Assembly (NCBI RefSeq): GCF_014323605.1
Contig: NZ_SCMB01000001.1
Coordinates: 62,001-126,000, forward strand
DNA: 64,000 nucleotides
Direction of reading: 5' to 3'
Source of the DNA: Lactobacillus kimbladii
GTDB lineage: Bacteria > Bacillota > Bacilli > Lactobacillales > Lactobacillaceae
In this document: positions 16,672-25,144 of the stretch, piece after piece
Position numbering within the stretch: the stretch's first letter is position 1
How the letters are laid out: every line of letters begins with the position of its first letter
Notes under the pieces: model-generated
The model's input: only the letters and a program-made list of their open reading frames with translations
Databases searched by the model: none
What the model was told of the DNA's origin: nothing
Program-made: the position numbers and the translations under genes

Positions 16672-17706
16672 ATGTGTACAACTATTGCAATTAAATCTGA
16701 TAGTGGTGACGTATTTTGGGGACGGACAATGGACTTTACATTTGATCCCTTTAAACCTAGTGCAGATAGCAAAATGACTACTTTTCCTGCAAACTATGAA
16801 TTAAAGGGTTTGCACCAAAGCTGGACGACCAAATATCCCTTTATGGGTATCAACGTCAATAATTCACTTTTCTTTAATGATGGTATAAATAGTGCAGGTA
16901 TAGTTGGTGATGCACAATTCTTAGAAGAGGCTTCTTGGGATACAGTAGAAAGTCTTAAAAAGCGCGGATTAAAACCTATAATTGGCGAAGAAGTTGTCGC
17001 ATATGTTTTAAGTAATTTTGGCAGTATCGCTGAAATAAAAGAAGCTTTTAAGCATCTTGGTCAAGAGAAAACGAATTATCCTGATTGGGAAAATGCAGAC
17101 ACTGGCATCCCTACTCCAATTCCAATGCATTACACTTTCTGTGATCCAAGTGGCAAAAGCGTTATTTTGGAGCCGGTTAAGAATGGAGCCTTCAAAATAT
17201 ATGATGGTATTGGCGTTATGACCAACAGTCCAGAATATCCTTGGCACCTCGCCAATTTACGGAATTACTTGCATTTAACTAATCACAATTTGGGTCATCA
17301 CCAAATAAGCGATCAGCTAGACATTAAACAAATTGAAAGTGGTTCTGGATTATTAGGATTACCTGGTGACTATACTGCTCCATCACGTTTTGTTCGTGGA
17401 ACATTTATTTCTAAATTTTTAGCACCATTTCATTCAGATCAGGGAATTCCTCAACTGTATAATGTATTCAAATCCGTCATGATTCCACGGGGACTAGAGC
17501 ATCTTCACGAAGGTGAGGACAAATGTGATTATTCAGGTTACTGGGCAGGATATGATGTTTCAAGCAGAAGTTTATATATTCAACCAGAGGATTGCCCAAC
17601 AATGACAAAATTCGTTCTAGACCCTGACACAACTACTAAAATTACCCAGCCTATTCAACATGACTTTAAAGTGTTAGAAACTAAAAGAAAAAAAGCTTTA
17701 GCTTAA
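16672..17706 (+). CDS. Choloylglycine hydrolase family enzyme, penicillin V acylase-like
   Basis: 344 residues, an Ntn hydrolase. Cys2 becomes the N-terminal nucleophile after removal of Met, which fixes the start (ATG eight bases after GGGAGG). Other active-site positions: Arg and Asp in WGRTMDF, Asn in VMTNSPEYPWHLANL, Arg in APSRFVRG. The family splits into bile salt hydrolases and penicillin V acylases; MHYTFCDPSGKS and the length look closer to the acylase branch, but activity must be measured. No signal peptide. Some relatives hydrolyse N-acyl homoserine lactones. Confidence 0.9.
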   Translation: MCTTIAIKSDSGDVFWGRTMDFTFDPFKPSADSKMTTFPANYELKGLHQSWTTKYPFMGINVNNSLFFNDGINSAGIVGDAQFLEEASWDTVESLKKRGLKPIIGEEVVAYVLSNFGSIAEIKEAFKHLGQEKTNYPDWENADTGIPTPIPMHYTFCDPSGKSVILEPVKNGAFKIYDGIGVMTNSPEYPWHLANLRNYLHLTNHNLGHHQISDQLDIKQIESGSGLLGLPGDYTAPSRFVRGTFISKFLAPFHSDQGIPQLYNVFKSVMIPRGLEHLHEGEDKCDYSGYWAGYDVSSRSLYIQPEDCPTMTKFVLDPDTTTKITQPIQHDFKVLETKRKKALA

Positions 17707-17760
17707 AATTTATTACCAGTTAATTTGAGTTTTTAGTTTTTTAATTGTTCTATTTGAAAC

Positions 17761-17799
17761 AAAATGCGCGTAAAAGTTTGATACTTTTACACGCATTTT
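17761..17799. terminator. Bidirectional terminator
   Basis: A 17-bp stem (AAAATGCGCGTAAAAGT / ACTTTTACACGCATTTT, one mismatch) with a 5-base loop sits between the convergent hydrolase gene and the secreted-protein gene. Confidence 0.85.
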
Positions 17800-17811
17800 T
17801 ATAAATAATTA

Positions 17812-18459
17812 CTATTTACCAACTAATAGTGACGGATATTGTGTATACGATAAATCACCTTTATCAGCAAACCAGTCTTTTATTTCCTTTATTGATTTAT
17901 TGGCAATTTTTTTGTTTTGACCGTGTAGCTTTTTAGCCTCATTTTTAGTTTGAATTAGTGATGGCTTTTTGCTTTCAAACTGTGAATCCATGACTTTTAA
18001 CTCGGCTTTGATCAGTGGCTGTAAAGCTTTTCTCTTAGCATATATGTTATAAAGATCACCGTTAAAGAAAGTAACCCAGCCTTGATTTTTGCCACTTTGA
18101 TCAACTATGTGAGCGACCAATTCAACCCTACCGGTACCAAATTCAGTAATCTTAAATTTTATATTTTTATCTGCCATTTTCTTAACCCAACTTTTGTCAA
18201 ACGGTTTAGAAGTATCATTGATGACATCATTAACTTCGTGATAAACAATAGCATTCCTAGATAATTTAAATACGTAACCTTCTTTAGAAAACCGTTTAGC
18301 AGGCGTAACGGTCATACCTGGGTCGGTTGTAGGACTAACTGCTGCTGGCTTAGCAGTATCAGTACTTTCTGCTTTGGTCACGGTTAAAGTGGTCAATGGC
18401 GTAAAAGAAAAAAGGATGGCTGCAGAACATAAAACTGTTCTAAAATACTTGTGTTTCAT
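17812..18459 (-). CDS. Secreted protein of unknown function
   Basis: 215 residues with a typical signal peptide (basic MKHKYFR, hydrophobic core, probable cleavage after TVTKA at residue ~30). A Thr/Pro/Ala-rich linker (DTAKPAAVSPTTDPGMTVTP) follows, then a ~150-residue lysine-rich domain with YVFKLSRNAIVYHEV and GWVTFFNGDLYNIYAKRK. No LPxTG anchor, no cysteine and no catalytic motif. I do not recognise the family; similar lactobacillar proteins are annotated as hypothetical extracellular proteins. Confidence 0.75.
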   Translation of the reverse strand: MKHKYFRTVLCSAAILFSFTPLTTLTVTKAESTDTAKPAAVSPTTDPGMTVTPAKRFSKEGYVFKLSRNAIVYHEVNDVINDTSKPFDKSWVKKMADKNIKFKITEFGTGRVELVAHIVDQSGKNQGWVTFFNGDLYNIYAKRKALQPLIKAELKVMDSQFESKKPSLIQTKNEAKKLHGQNKKIANKSIKEIKDWFADKGDLSYTQYPSLLVGK

Positions 18460-18583
18460 TTTTTAACCTCAAAAATAAACTATAATAATAATTTGTAACA
18501 AAATTGTAACTTTATTACATTTATATGTCAATAATAATTAATTATTTAACTATAAAAGAAAAAAATTTTATCAGTAATGACAA

Positions 18584-18625
18584 AAAATAAGCCTTGAAAG
18601 TTAGCCAGCTTTCAAGGCTTATTTT
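18584..18625 (-). terminator. Terminator of the cation ATPase gene
   Basis: Perfect 17-bp stem (AAAATAAGCCTTGAAAG / CTTTCAAGGCTTATTTT), 8-base loop, followed by a T-run on the minus strand. Confidence 0.9.
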
Positions 18626-18637
18626 GAAATCAATTCT

Positions 18638-21241
18638 TTAGCAACTATTTTTTTCTACTTCCATTTTAATGTTGTTAGTCAAACGTTTATTAACTTCCAG
18701 AACAAAAACAGGAATTAAACTACCAATCAAAACGACCAGCCAGCCCTGAACAGGTAACAAGGCAAAGTGCAAAAATTGTCGCAAACGAGGTAAGAGTGTC
18801 AGTGATAAAACTAGTATCATGCTTAGTAATAGTCCCCAATTAAGCATTTTATTGGTTTTAAATGTTTGCACAGTGATTGGTTGAGAATCTTTAATAGCGT
18901 AGATATCAATCATAGATCCTAGTGCTAATACTAGAAAGACCAGTGTCATCCCAACTTGTGAATTGTTAGTTGAAAGAATAAACCTGCCATAGGCATAAAC
19001 GCTCAATGTTAAAATCGTAAAAGTAACCGCACGGATAATCATCCTTTGCATTAATCCACGGCCAAGAATGCTTTCATCATTACCTATTGGATTTTGGTCC
19101 ATTATGCTTGGTTCACCAGGTTCTTTACTGATAAAGAATCCAGGTATTCCATCGGCAAGTACATTAATAATTAACAATTGTTCTGCTAAAAGTGGTGCAC
19201 CCCAACCTATAATTGTACTAATAACCATTAAGAAAATTTGCGCGAAATTGACACCAATTAAGAATTCAACAGCCTTAATAATATTTTGATAAACAGTTCT
19301 GCCTTCTGCCACAGCTTTAATAATTGTGGCAAAATTATCATCCGTCAAAATCATGTCAGCAGCTTCTTTTGCCACTTCTGTACCTGTCATGCCCATCGCA
19401 ATTCCAACATCCGCTGCTTTAAGAGCCGGTGCATCGTTCACGCCATCGCCTGTCATTGCAACTGTTTTATCAAGATCTTGCCAAGCTTGAACTATTCTGA
19501 TTTTGTCACTGGGAGAAACACGAGCAAAAACTCTTATATCTTGAATACAGTCTTTCAATTCAGAATCTGTCATTTTTTGTAATTCTGACCCTGTAATTGC
19601 TTTTTGATCAGAATCTAAAATACCTATTTCTTCAGCTATTGCTTTGGCGGTTACAAGATGATCTCCAGTAATCATTACAGTCTTGATGCCGGCTTGTTTT
19701 GCTTTAGTAACAGCTCTGGATACTTCAGGTCGAGGCGGATCAATTAATCCGATCATACCAGCAATTTTTAAATTGGAATTATTTTTAGCCCAATCAGTTG
19801 GATCCGCATTAGAAGCTATTACCTTATACCCAACTGCTAATACTCTTAACGCATTTTTAGCAAAATCATCATGAGCTTTTTGACCAGATTTAACTGGTTC
19901 TTTTTTATCTAAGTGCAGCCTGTCCCAGGCACCTTTAACGATTACTACTTGACGTCCATCAGTTAATCGATGAACCGTCGTCATCATTTTTTTATTAGAA
20001 TCAAACGGATCTTCTGCTATACGAGGTGCTTCATTTTCCAGCTCTTGGCGTGAGCTGCCCTGTTGGTGTAACCAGTTTACAATCGCAACTTCGGTAGCAT
20101 CGCCAACAACTTCTTCCGAGCCATCTTTTTCCATAATTTTGGCATTGTTAGCTAACCCAAGCATTTTCAATAAATTTTGCCCTGCTTTAGGTAAATCAGC
20201 CGCTTTCTTAATACCCGTTTCAGGTGTCCAATATTTAGTAATGGTCATTTTATTTTGAGTTAAAGTGCCAGTTTTGTCAGTAGCAATAACATCCACGTTA
20301 CCGATAGTCTCCACAGCACCAATGTGTCTAATAATAGCATTGCGCTCAGCCATTTTTTTGACACCACGAGATAAACTGATTGTCACAATAATTGGCAAGG
20401 TTTCGGGAACAGCCGCAACTGCTAAGGAAAGTCCAATCATTAAGCTGTCTGCTAAAGTCTTATTCTGCATACCCATGCTTAAAACAAAAATTATCAGACC
20501 ACCTAGACCAGCAAAAGCTGTCATCCATTTTGATAAATGATCCAGTTTGCCCTGCAAAGGAGTTGCTCTTTTTTGAGTTTTATTCAAAAGGTTGGCAATT
20601 TTGCCAAGCTCTGTTGCCATTCCGATTGCTGAAACTTGAACCAAGGCTCTACCACCAACAACAGCTGTGCCAGAATAAACGCGTTCATCGTCAGATAAAT
20701 GGCCTTTGAGACGATAACATGTTTTCGAAACGGGCAAACTTTCACCAGTTAAAATTGCTTCATCAACAGTTAAGTTAGTTTCTTTTAATACTACAGCATC
20801 CGCTGGTACCTGATCACCGGTGTTTAAATAGATTAAATCACCTGGCACTAATTCGGATGCAGCTACTGTAATATCATGATTATTTCTTCTACCATTAGCC
20901 GTTGGCAAACTCATTGCCTTCAAAGCCGCCAGTGATTTTTCGGCTGAAGCTTCCTGATACAAGCCAATTACAACATTAATTATTAAAATCAGGCTAATTA
21001 CAATTGTCTTGGTCCAGCCACCGTTTTGAAAAACAGCCAAATACGTCGCTAATACTACCGCCAATAAAAGGACTAAGGACGAAATATCTTTTAGATGATG
21101 CCATATTTTTATATATAGTGGAATAGCTTGTTTTTCAAGCAATTCATTAGGGCCAAATTCACTGCGCTTTTTTTCTATCTCAGCATCAGTTAAACCGGAC
21201 TCGGGGGTTAATTTGAATAGTAGTTCTGATTTTTGGGACAT
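18638..21241 (-). CDS. P2-type cation-transporting ATPase (calcium-ATPase-like)
   Basis: 867 residues. N-terminal cation_ATPase_N domain (LTDAEIEKKRSEFGPNELL), actuator loop TGES, PEXLP in helix 4 (AVPETLPIIVTIS), the phosphorylation site DKTGTLT, nucleotide-binding and hinge motifs (MTGDGVNDAPALK), and a helix 6 segment INVLADGIPG similar to the N-x-x-x-D of Ca-ATPases. About ten membrane helices. It likely exports Ca2+ (or Mn2+) using ATP; the ion is inferred from subfamily resemblance. Start ATG behind GGAGGAG. Monocistronic. Confidence 0.9.
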   Translation of the reverse strand: MSQKSELLFKLTPESGLTDAEIEKKRSEFGPNELLEKQAIPLYIKIWHHLKDISSLVLLLAVVLATYLAVFQNGGWTKTIVISLILIINVVIGLYQEASAEKSLAALKAMSLPTANGRRNNHDITVAASELVPGDLIYLNTGDQVPADAVVLKETNLTVDEAILTGESLPVSKTCYRLKGHLSDDERVYSGTAVVGGRALVQVSAIGMATELGKIANLLNKTQKRATPLQGKLDHLSKWMTAFAGLGGLIIFVLSMGMQNKTLADSLMIGLSLAVAAVPETLPIIVTISLSRGVKKMAERNAIIRHIGAVETIGNVDVIATDKTGTLTQNKMTITKYWTPETGIKKAADLPKAGQNLLKMLGLANNAKIMEKDGSEEVVGDATEVAIVNWLHQQGSSRQELENEAPRIAEDPFDSNKKMMTTVHRLTDGRQVVIVKGAWDRLHLDKKEPVKSGQKAHDDFAKNALRVLAVGYKVIASNADPTDWAKNNSNLKIAGMIGLIDPPRPEVSRAVTKAKQAGIKTVMITGDHLVTAKAIAEEIGILDSDQKAITGSELQKMTDSELKDCIQDIRVFARVSPSDKIRIVQAWQDLDKTVAMTGDGVNDAPALKAADVGIAMGMTGTEVAKEAADMILTDDNFATIIKAVAEGRTVYQNIIKAVEFLIGVNFAQIFLMVISTIIGWGAPLLAEQLLIINVLADGIPGFFISKEPGEPSIMDQNPIGNDESILGRGLMQRMIIRAVTFTILTLSVYAYGRFILSTNNSQVGMTLVFLVLALGSMIDIYAIKDSQPITVQTFKTNKMLNWGLLLSMILVLSLTLLPRLRQFLHFALLPVQGWLVVLIGSLIPVFVLEVNKRLTNNIKMEVEKNSC

Positions 21242-21375
21242 GCTATCTCCTCCATTATTCGATTAAATTTACAATTAAGCTGTTTGAATAGAAAAGCCAT
21301 ATAATCGTAATTAAGCCGATTTTATAAAAGCTAAGCTTGATTAATGCAATAAAGATAATTTTTAAATTTTTAAAA

Positions 21376-21548
21376 AAGCAGAAAGCCTCTGGTAATTATC
21401 CGAAGTTTTCTGCTTACATGATTATTAAAAAGTAATTGTTAATTAACAACGTTTTTTTAAAAATTATCTTTAGTTTAAAAAATCCTATTTCTAAACTAAA
21501 CATCCTCTTTCCCATAAAAGCTTATAATTAGTATACAGGAACTGGCAA
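21376..21548 (-). ncRNA. Candidate short transcript (sRNA or small peptide mRNA)
   Basis: Minus strand: TTGCCA (21543-21548), 16 bp, TATAAG (21521-21526), with TATACT overlapping at 21530-21535. The transcript would end at a hairpin with arms AAGCAGAAA / TTTCTGCTT plus six T (21376-21415). The only ORF inside, complement 21414-21515, would give a 33-residue basic hydrophobic peptide starting MGKRMFSLEIGFF; its stop touches the terminator stem. No Shine-Dalgarno is present, so it would be leaderless or nearly so. Speculative. Confidence 0.3.
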
Positions 21549-21690
21549 TTTTTGGCTATTTTTATGCTTTTAGTGTTTGCACTATATGTTTTAAATAGCT
21601 TTTCTTCTTTTGCTAAATGCTATTTAAAATTTAGATTTCACCAAGTATCTTTTAAATATGTTTGGCACACATTTAAATTATGCAAAAAGA

Positions 21691-21724
21691 CAAGAAATCT
21701 AATTTAAAATAGCAAGATTTCTTG
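21691..21724 (-). terminator. Terminator after the 21756-23105 gene
   Basis: Ten-base-pair perfect stem (CAAGAAATCT / AGATTTCTTG) with a 14-base loop, followed on the minus strand by GTCTTTTTG, 32 bp past the stop codon. Confidence 0.65.
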
Positions 21725-21755
21725 AATTTTTTGGCTCATAAATTTTAAACCTGTT

Positions 21756-23105
21756 TTACTCTACTTCTGCTCTTACATCAGCTAAGGCTTCCAAACTATC
21801 TGATACCTCACGCCAATTATTCTGGTAAGGTCCATACGCAGTATGAATCAAACTACCAACTGGTAGTGAGGGACACTCATTTTCTGCATTAGTTCCCCAA
21901 TTTTGCCAGCCAGATTGTGGTCTCTGAACAATTTGAAAAGCATTTGAGGCATGTTCAGTTTGCCAAACCATGGCCTGACCGGTTTGAGTATTAATTTCAG
22001 CACTCTTAGTTGCGGGCCCAGCAAAGACAGTCTGATCCTTAACTGCACTCACATTGACAGGATCAGCACTAAATAACCACGGACGATCATTCAACTCAGC
22101 CAACACAAAAGCTTTCTGACGCACATCATGCAAATTAGTCTCTATTTCAACTTGAGATAATGCATTTTCCCAAACAGAGAATAAGCGCCAATACAGGTCC
22201 CAATGTGCATTAGCCATATTGCTGGTAAGTTGCTTTCTAAAATCTTCAAACCGATCACTCCGTTTTTGACCATCATGAACTAACTCTTGTACTTTATTTG
22301 CCAGTTGACCAGAATATGGATCTCCTTCGCGATACCATACACCGTCATAAGTGGCAAAGCGATCAAATACTAATTGTCCAATCCCGCTTTCAAATTCATC
22401 ACCGACAGTGATTTTGTCCACAATAGAGCGCTGATTAACTGTGGTTTGAAAATGATCTACATGGTAAACGCGCGAAAAGAAAGGAACATCGTAATAAAAA
22501 GACCAGTCCAAAGCAAAACGCTTTCCGTGTAATTCCGGTTTTAAACCGTCTGGTATTCTGCCTGATAAACGGTACTCTTTCATAACAGGACCATTTTCAA
22601 TTGGTTTGATATCTACAATTAAATGTTCAGCCGGATTAATTAAACCATTATCAGGAGTAAAGAAGGGACCATAAAAGCCACCCATAGCATTATTTCCTGA
22701 TGGCAGCAAATCCCGTTTTTCATCCACAGCCATAAAATGTCGTAAACCCCATTTAGATGAACCTTCACCTTGAGCAGTACCACGACAAAGTTCGAAATCA
22801 AATTTACCAGTATTCAAATGTACATAAGCATCATTTTCTTTAGCTGTAGGTATCTCTTTAATACCTTTAACTTTGTCCTCCTCAATTTCGTGATCAAAAG
22901 ATAATTCTTCTTCAGGACCAGAGAAATTGACAATAGCGACAAAATTATGATCTGAATCGTTATGTAACCTCTGCGCTACACAAGTCTTTCCAGAATTATT
23001 CTTAACAACCCAATAATCCCCTGTTATATCATCGGAAACCGAAAACTTAACTGGAACAGGAATTTTAATTTTCTCTTGGGGATTAGTAATCTTTACTTTT
23101 ACCAT
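21756..23105 (-). CDS. Unrecognised 449-residue protein, possibly carbohydrate-active
   Basis: 449 residues, no signal peptide, no membrane segment. Rich in aromatics and short beta-prone stretches, with conserved-looking blocks SSKWGLRHFMAVDEKRDLL, GGFYGPFFTPDNGLINPAEH, LDWSFYYDVPFFSRVYHVDH and FATYDGVWYREGDPYSGQ. The pattern recalls beta-sandwich domains of polysaccharide lyases or mutarotase-like folds, but I cannot name a family and assign no reaction. Start ATG 23103-23105 behind AGAGG; the longer frame begins at a TTG overlapping that site. It follows a SemiSWEET sugar transporter by 27 bp, which suggests a sugar-related substrate. Confidence 0.75.
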   Translation of the reverse strand: MVKVKITNPQEKIKIPVPVKFSVSDDITGDYWVVKNNSGKTCVAQRLHNDSDHNFVAIVNFSGPEEELSFDHEIEEDKVKGIKEIPTAKENDAYVHLNTGKFDFELCRGTAQGEGSSKWGLRHFMAVDEKRDLLPSGNNAMGGFYGPFFTPDNGLINPAEHLIVDIKPIENGPVMKEYRLSGRIPDGLKPELHGKRFALDWSFYYDVPFFSRVYHVDHFQTTVNQRSIVDKITVGDEFESGIGQLVFDRFATYDGVWYREGDPYSGQLANKVQELVHDGQKRSDRFEDFRKQLTSNMANAHWDLYWRLFSVWENALSQVEIETNLHDVRQKAFVLAELNDRPWLFSADPVNVSAVKDQTVFAGPATKSAEINTQTGQAMVWQTEHASNAFQIVQRPQSGWQNWGTNAENECPSLPVGSLIHTAYGPYQNNWREVSDSLEALADVRAEVE

Positions 23106-23132
23106 TTTCTTACCTCTCAAACTTTAACAAAA

Positions 23133-23393
23133 CTATAGTGCAGTGAAAAATGTGATTAATCCAAACACAACTCCTGCTGCGTTGCAAGCAGCTAAAGGAA
23201 TATCTCGATCTTTTTTAAACAAGGCATAAATCACCCATAAAAATGTATTAATTGCCGTTGCTAATGGCTGAATGGGACTACCCTTAACGCCATGTAAATT
23301 GTTAATAATTTGTGGTATATAAGACACATACATTATGATAGCCGTTATAGAAGCAATCCATCCAAGAACTGTCATAGCTTTTTCTAATTTCAT
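23133..23393 (-). CDS. SemiSWEET-type sugar transporter (PQ-loop)
   Basis: 86 residues with three membrane helices, the size of a bacterial SemiSWEET, which works as a dimer. The PQ motif is in YVSYIPQIINNL, and TAINTFLWVIYALFKKDRD matches the second family block with its conserved Asn and Trp. SemiSWEETs equilibrate small sugars across the membrane. First gene of a two-gene unit with the 449-residue protein. Confidence 0.88.
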   Translation of the reverse strand: MKLEKAMTVLGWIASITAIIMYVSYIPQIINNLHGVKGSPIQPLATAINTFLWVIYALFKKDRDIPLAACNAAGVVFGLITFFTAL

Positions 23394-23982
23394 AATTTCA
23401 TCTCCTATTAATCATCTTAGCATCATGTAATCGCTCTCTCCAGTATACCTGTACATAGAGTAGACATATTTTTATATTTAATTATTAAAAAAAGCACAAT
23501 CCGCCCGTTTTGTAGATCTTCGTGTAACTTATATCATTTCCTATATGAAATATATAGATATAAAAATAGCCCTGAAAACTATTTGGCGTTTAGGACTCAG
23601 TTTGCTTAAGACAGACAACGGATATAAATTTTATTTAATAGCCGTATTTCCTTCTGTTGAATCAGCCAGAAGGAAATTTTTCTTGAAATTATTTTGATAA
23701 AGTTCATCAGGCTTTGAACCCTTGTACTTAATGCTTTACCATTTGTTGTTAGCTAGTAACTCTAATTGCGTGCATTTATAATTATACTTTTAATCTGGTT
23801 TTACCTGAAACAGTAATTTGATAAACTATCTGGTTCTTCCTTGAAAGAACTTAGCATAACATAAAATGATAAAAATCTATTCTTCTTTAATCTCTTGACT
23901 TCTTTAAAAGGTTTTTAAGAATAGAATTTTATTGTATAATTTTTTAAAAAATAAACCCGTTAAAAAGGAGTATATGTGAACT
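23394..23982. other. 590-bp stretch without a clear gene
   Basis: Contains an intrinsic terminator on the plus strand at 23646-23682 (11-bp stem ATTTCCTTCTG / CAGAAGGAAAT followed by five T), with no recognised gene ahead of it. A 50-codon plus-strand ORF (23545-23697, MKYIDIKIALKTIWRLG...) runs through the hairpin and lacks a ribosome site, so it is probably not coding. A promoter-like TAGACA-16-TATTAA near 23461 could drive a short RNA ending at the terminator. The rest is upstream region of the S66 peptidase, with TATAAT at 23935-23940. Confidence 0.4.
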
Positions 23983-25056
23983 ATGTTAGCAAAACCCAAG
24001 CAATTACATGTAGGTGATAAAGTAGCAATCGTTAGTTTATCAGCTGGTACTCTAGGTGAGAGTTTTGCTTCCCATGAACTAAAACAAGGAATTAAGCACA
24101 TGAAACAACTTGGCATAAATCCTGTATTTATGCCACATGCCCTTTCAGGTAGTACTTATGTTAAAAGTCATCCAGCCGAACGTGCCGCCGATTTAAAAGC
24201 AGCATTTCTAGATCCAGAAATTAAAGGTATTTTTGCTGCTATTGGCGGAGATGACACTTACAGAACTTTGCCCTATTTAATGGCAGATCAGGAATTTAAA
24301 AAAACTGTCTGTGATCATCCCAAGTTATTTAGTGGCTTCTCTGATACTACGAATAATCATCTAATGTTTTACAAAATGGGCTTGCAAACATTCTATGGAC
24401 CGAGCTTTTTAACTGATTTTGCAGAACTGGCTAATGAACTTTTACCTTATACAAAAAAGACTTTAATACATTACTTTAAAAATCCATCGGTTACTCTCAT
24501 TCCTGCAAGTGAAAACTGGTATGAAGAAAGAACTGATTTCTCAATTAAACAAATTGGTAAAGAAAGAATAAGCCACAAAGACACCGGTTATGAAGTTTTA
24601 CGTGGCCATGGAAAAGTTCGAGGTAGACTATGGGGTGGCTGCATCGATAGCCTTTATGATGACTTAACAACAAATCGATATCCAGATGAACCATCAGTTA
24701 TTAACCAGTATCAGCTTATACTCACACCGGAAGAAGCCAAAGATAAAATACTTTTCATAGAAACATGTGAAGAAAAACCAGCTCCTCAACTTTATCGTCA
24801 AGAATTAGCTAAATTAGAAGAAGTTGGTATTTTAGGAAATGTTCGCGCAATTTTAGTAGGCAAACCTCAAGATAAAAAGTATTTTGCAGAATATAAACAA
24901 ATCTTGTTGGAAGAAACTGCTAAGTTCAATACACCAATTTTATATAATGTAAATATTGGCCACGCTTATCCAAAGACCGCTCTACCTTATGGCGCACTCA
25001 CACAAATTAACTTTGAAAAACCAGAGATAAAAATTATGGAATCCTGGTTTGCCTAG
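23983..25056 (+). CDS. S66 family peptidase, MccF-like (LD-carboxypeptidase superfamily)
   Basis: 357 residues, cytoplasmic. S66 catalytic triad candidates: Ser in FSGFSDTTNNH (~residue 125), Glu in LFIETCEEKPAPQ (~264), His in NIGHAYPKTALPYG (~327). The substrate loop AAIGGDDTYRTLPYL is typical of the MccF branch, which cleaves aminoacyl-nucleotide antibiotics such as processed microcin C, rather than the LdcA muropeptide branch. It precedes a MacB-like exporter by 88 bp. AAGGAG lies about 12 bases before the ATG, a long spacing. Confidence 0.87.
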   Translation: MLAKPKQLHVGDKVAIVSLSAGTLGESFASHELKQGIKHMKQLGINPVFMPHALSGSTYVKSHPAERAADLKAAFLDPEIKGIFAAIGGDDTYRTLPYLMADQEFKKTVCDHPKLFSGFSDTTNNHLMFYKMGLQTFYGPSFLTDFAELANELLPYTKKTLIHYFKNPSVTLIPASENWYEERTDFSIKQIGKERISHKDTGYEVLRGHGKVRGRLWGGCIDSLYDDLTTNRYPDEPSVINQYQLILTPEEAKDKILFIETCEEKPAPQLYRQELAKLEEVGILGNVRAILVGKPQDKKYFAEYKQILLEETAKFNTPILYNVNIGHAYPKTALPYGALTQINFEKPEIKIMESWFA

Positions 25057-25079
25057 TCTGAAAAATTTTTAAAAAATAT

Positions 25080-25107
25080 TTGCCTTTTTTTAATCATGGT
25101 GTATTAT
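25080..25107 (+). promoter_or_regulatory. Promoter of the MacB-like operon
   Basis: TTGCCT (25080-25085) and TATTAT (25102-25107) with 16-bp spacing, about 38 bp before the ATPase start. Confidence 0.55.
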
Positions 25108-25110
25108 ATA

Positions 25111-25127
25111 TGTATTACAGTAATACA
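25111..25127. promoter_or_regulatory. Perfect 17-bp palindrome, candidate operator
   Basis: TGTATTACAGTAATACA has perfect 8-bp arms and a single central base. It covers the expected transcription start just after the -10 box of the exporter operon, the usual place for a repressor. No regulator gene is adjacent. Confidence 0.6.
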
Positions 25128-25144
25128 AGAAAGAAGGAGAATCT

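Larger units (their letters stand above)
21242..21755. other. Gene-poor 514-bp stretch with two terminators
   Basis: Holds two intrinsic terminators, both oriented for the minus strand (21376-21415 and 21691-21724), a perfect 11-bp inverted repeat around 21587-21627 (TTTTAAATAGC / GCTATTTAAAA), and a promoter-like sequence between the terminators. See the separate small-transcript entry. No conventional gene is seen. Confidence 0.6.

Noticed and set aside
21564-21707. 47-codon plus-strand ORF starting MLLVFALYVLNSF.
   Set aside because: No ribosome site and it covers the inverted repeat and terminator region of the opposite strand; judged chance.
23545-23697. 50-codon plus-strand ORF starting MKYIDIKIALKT.
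   Set aside because: No Shine-Dalgarno, runs through a terminator hairpin, and resembles no family.
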